Shown in pieces: positions 13,303-14,931 of a stretch of DNA of 14,931 nt (position 1 is its first letter; each line of letters starts with the position of its first letter). Made by a program: the position numbers and the translations under genes. This DNA is from CAZFLD01 sp964519835 (GTDB taxonomy: Bacteria > Spirochaetota > Spirochaetia > DSM-27196 > CAZFLD01): assembly GCA_964519835.1 (NCBI GenBank), contig CAZFLD010000089.1:1-14931 (forward strand). The letters run 5' to 3'. The notes beneath the pieces are model-generated. The model was given only the letters and a program-made list of their open reading frames with translations. It had not been told where the DNA came from and searched no databases.

Positions 13303-14370
13303 CTACGCTTGGTCGGCGGCGCCGCCTTGGTTCGGAACCGGCGTGTCGAACTGATAAGATGGGTCGCTTTTTTGACGCTCGAACGTATCGAGCATTTCGC
13401 GCCAGGCCTGCCGAACGCTTCTTGGCTTCGGCATGTCCCAAGCGATTTCTTTGCTCAGTTGGGGCAAACGATAAAACGGGACTGCGGCATACATGTGATG
13501 TTCCGTGTGGTAGTTCATGTTCCAATACAAAAAGCGTGAAATCGGGTCCAGTTTGACTGTCCTGCAACATTTACGAAAATCGGCCACGTTGTCGCGGAGA
13601 CCGGCGTGCATTGTAAACGCCACAAGGTGCTTCCACCAACCCGCCACAAAGCTCCCTAAGCTGACTACGATGGGAAGGGACCACAGGCCCGTAACAACAC
13701 CAAGAGCGACAATCGACCCATGAAAGAGCAGCGTGACCATTGCCAACCGTTGGGCCTTCCTCTTCTCCTCGGCGTTGCCGTCGGCGAAAATCGCTTCGGA
13801 CCACTCCGGCTTGAAGTGGCCACGGAAGGTACCCGTCAGTGCCAAGGCCGCCGTACCCCAGATGACTCTCCCGGCGGCGAGCCAATCGAAGGTAATCAGA
13901 CGGACGTAGCCGAGAATGCGAAGGCTAGGGTCTGTCGGCAACTCAACCTCGCGATCTCCCTCGGGGAACAGCGTATACATGTGGTGGAGCGTGTGGCTTT
14001 TTTTGTAGTGGTGGAAGTTGAACCAAGTGAGCACGGAGAAGAAGCGCAAAAGGAAACCGTTTAACCACTTGGTTTTGAAGACTGTCCCATGAGAGAGCTC
14101 GTGGGGCACGTGGCCGGGAATAAAGGAGTAAATCAATCCGTGAACCCAAAGGGACAGAAGAGCGTAGCCCCACAAGCTTTGGTCAAAGAGCCATACCGTC
14201 ACGCTCCCGGTCACAAAGGCCAAGGCAAGGTGTGCTATGGCATGTAAAAGGCCATGGATGTCGTTCCTGGCGACGAGTTGCTTGAGCCGATCGCGTGGTA
14301 TTGGAGAACGATACCAGTCGATCTTCAATCGTTCGCGAACGTCGCTGAGTGAAGGGTATGTATGTTTCAT
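13303..14370 (-). CDS. Membrane fatty-acid desaturase family protein
   Basis: This encodes 355 residues from the ATG at 14370, with GAGG eight bases upstream. The three histidine boxes of membrane di-iron desaturases/hydroxylases are present: H90-ELS-H94, H126-TL-H129-H130 and H288-TE-H291-H292. An extra H255 stands in TMHAGLRDN. Four or more hydrophobic segments lie between the boxes. The family uses O2 and an electron carrier to desaturate or hydroxylate lipid acyl chains or other lipids in the inner membrane. No cytochrome b5 or ferredoxin domain is fused, so electrons must come from a separate protein. It diverges from a truncated AraC-type regulator that may control it. There is no obvious functional tie to the sugar genes. 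The exact substrate and bond position are unknown. Confidence 0.88.
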   Translation of the reverse strand: MKHTYPSLSDVRERLKIDWYRSPIPRDRLKQLVARNDIHGLLHAIAHLALAFVTGSVTVWLFDQSLWGYALLSLWVHGLIYSFIPGHVPHELSHGTVFKTKWLNGFLLRFFSVLTWFNFHHYKKSHTLHHMYTLFPEGDREVELPTDPSLRILGYVRLITFDWLAAGRVIWGTAALALTGTFRGHFKPEWSEAIFADGNAEEKRKAQRLAMVTLLFHGSIVALGVVTGLWSLPIVVSLGSFVAGWWKHLVAFTMHAGLRDNVADFRKCCRTVKLDPISRFLYWNMNYHTEHHMYAAVPFYRLPQLSKEIAWDMPKPRSVRQAWREMLDTFERQKSDPSYQFDTPVPNQGGAADQA

Positions 14371-14409
14371 ATCAAAAGCCTCAGGAATAAGGTATGCGTA
14401 GCGGGCGGT

Positions 14410-14430
14410 GCCTCAAATTGCCGTTGAGAC
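14410..14430. promoter_or_regulatory. Imperfect dyad in the desaturase/araC gap
   Basis: GCCTCAA (14410-14416) and TTGAGAC (14424-14430) form an inverted repeat with one mismatch and a 7-bp spacer, inside the 82-bp divergent gap. Its size and place recall the perfect dyads in the two other regulator gaps of this window, but the sequence differs. It is a modest candidate operator. Confidence 0.3.
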
Positions 14431-14452
14431 ACAAGACTGGTTATTCCGAAAC

Positions 14453-14931
14453 ATGAGAACAGGCATTACCGGCGCTGGAGAAGCTGTGTGTGTCCCGGTG
14501 CCGCAACTAGTCGACCTATCGGTTCCGCCGCGGATCCGGAGGATTGGGCGATCCCGATTGCCGGGAAACGTCACCCAGACGTACGGTAACGATGAGTTTT
14601 GGTCTCTCCACCTGTATTCAAACGAGGGGATATACAAACTGTGCGGCGAAACGGTAGACCTCCGACCCGGTTCGATCACAACCCTTCCGATTGGGGAGCG
14701 GGCCGAGTACACAACAGGCGAGCCCCTCGAGCATGTCTTTGTCCACATCGAACTCGCGTCCGGCCAATCGGCGTCCGGTCGGCTTCCGATTCACGTTCCA
14801 CCCTGTAGCGAATCGGCCGAGGCGGCGTTGGCCATTGAGCGAGCCCTCGAAGTCCATCGACTCCATTCCGCGTGGGCCTGCGCCAAGATCTGGGACGCGG
14901 TTCACGGACTTTCGACCTGCGTACGGCTTGC
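14453..14931 (+). CDS. AraC-type regulator, N-terminal sensing half (cut by window end)
   Basis: An open frame runs from the ATG at 14453 to the end of the window (159 full codons), with no stop. A GTG at 14486 with GGAG five bases before it is an attractive alternative start. Residues about 38-105 read as the AraC-type cupin sensor: EFWSLHLYSNEGIYKLCG, then VDLRPGSITTLPIGERAEY, then EHVFVHIELASG (a strand pattern of hydrophobic blocks around L-PG). The helix-turn-helix half would lie beyond 14931 and cannot be checked. It diverges from the desaturase gene, which it may regulate. The assignment rests on the sensor pattern alone. Confidence 0.6.
   Translation, partial: MRTGITGAGEAVCVPVPQLVDLSVPPRIRRIGRSRLPGNVTQTYGNDEFWSLHLYSNEGIYKLCGETVDLRPGSITTLPIGERAEYTTGEPLEHVFVHIELASGQSASGRLPIHVPPCSESAEAALAIERALEVHRLHSAWACAKIWDAVHGLSTCVRL

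Noticed and set aside
13315..13326. GGCGGCGCCGCC palindrome as a terminator between the permease and desaturase genes
   Set aside because: It has no loop and no T-run and lies inside the desaturase coding end (Gly/Ala codons), so it is probably a coding coincidence.
1..14931. CRISPR array, tRNA, rRNA, insertion sequence or phage genes
   Set aside because: No regularly spaced repeats, cloverleaf, rRNA signature, transposase or integrase motif was seen on either strand.

Overview
The window looks like a piece of a GC-rich chromosome from a heterotrophic bacterium that takes up and breaks down carbohydrates. The ABC solute-binding protein has a signal peptide ending VFA/TGGGE with no lipobox cysteine. 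I associate that style with Spirochaetes, so a spirochaete or spirochaete-like relative is my best guess, at moderate to low confidence. Two O2-dependent enzyme families (PhyH and a membrane desaturase) suggest an organism that sees oxygen. No rRNA, tRNA, CRISPR array, transposase or phage gene was found.

Region A (1-4409) holds two uroporphyrinogen-decarboxylase (UroD) superfamily proteins of the MtaA/CmuA methyltransferase type, a PhyH-family Fe(II)/2-oxoglutarate oxygenase and a two-lobed phosphomannose-isomerase-like cupin. phyH, one uroD-like gene and the cupin gene form a tight minus-strand operon (12-nt gap, then an 11-nt overlap). The second uroD-like gene runs toward them and its stop codon overlaps the cupin stop (CTAG). 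The first 245 bases hold no convincing gene, only hairpins and a possible group II intron remnant.

Region B (4410-5369) is a ChbR-like cupin/AraC regulator, divergent from phyH across an 81-bp gap that holds a perfect 8-7-8 dyad.

Region C (5382-13266) is a coherent mannoside-use locus. A membrane-anchored AraC-type regulator and a cytoplasmic GH38 alpha-mannosidase lie on the minus strand. A divergent solute-binding protein and two MalF/MalG-type permeases lie on the plus strand. No ATPase gene is present, so a shared MsmX/MsiK-like ATPase elsewhere is expected. Two stem-loops sit between the binding-protein gene and the permease genes, and a perfect 8-8-8 dyad lies in the divergent promoter gap.

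Region D (13303-14931) is a three-histidine-box membrane fatty-acid desaturase and, divergent from it, the N-terminal half of a third AraC-type regulator cut by the window end.

How they may work together (inference): the importer brings alpha-mannosides in and the GH38 enzyme releases mannose or mannose derivatives. The PhyH/UroD/cupin operon may process a modified sugar or another small methylated or oxidised substrate under its own AraC regulator. That operon, with two unlike UroD paralogs, is the least explained and most interesting part of the window.
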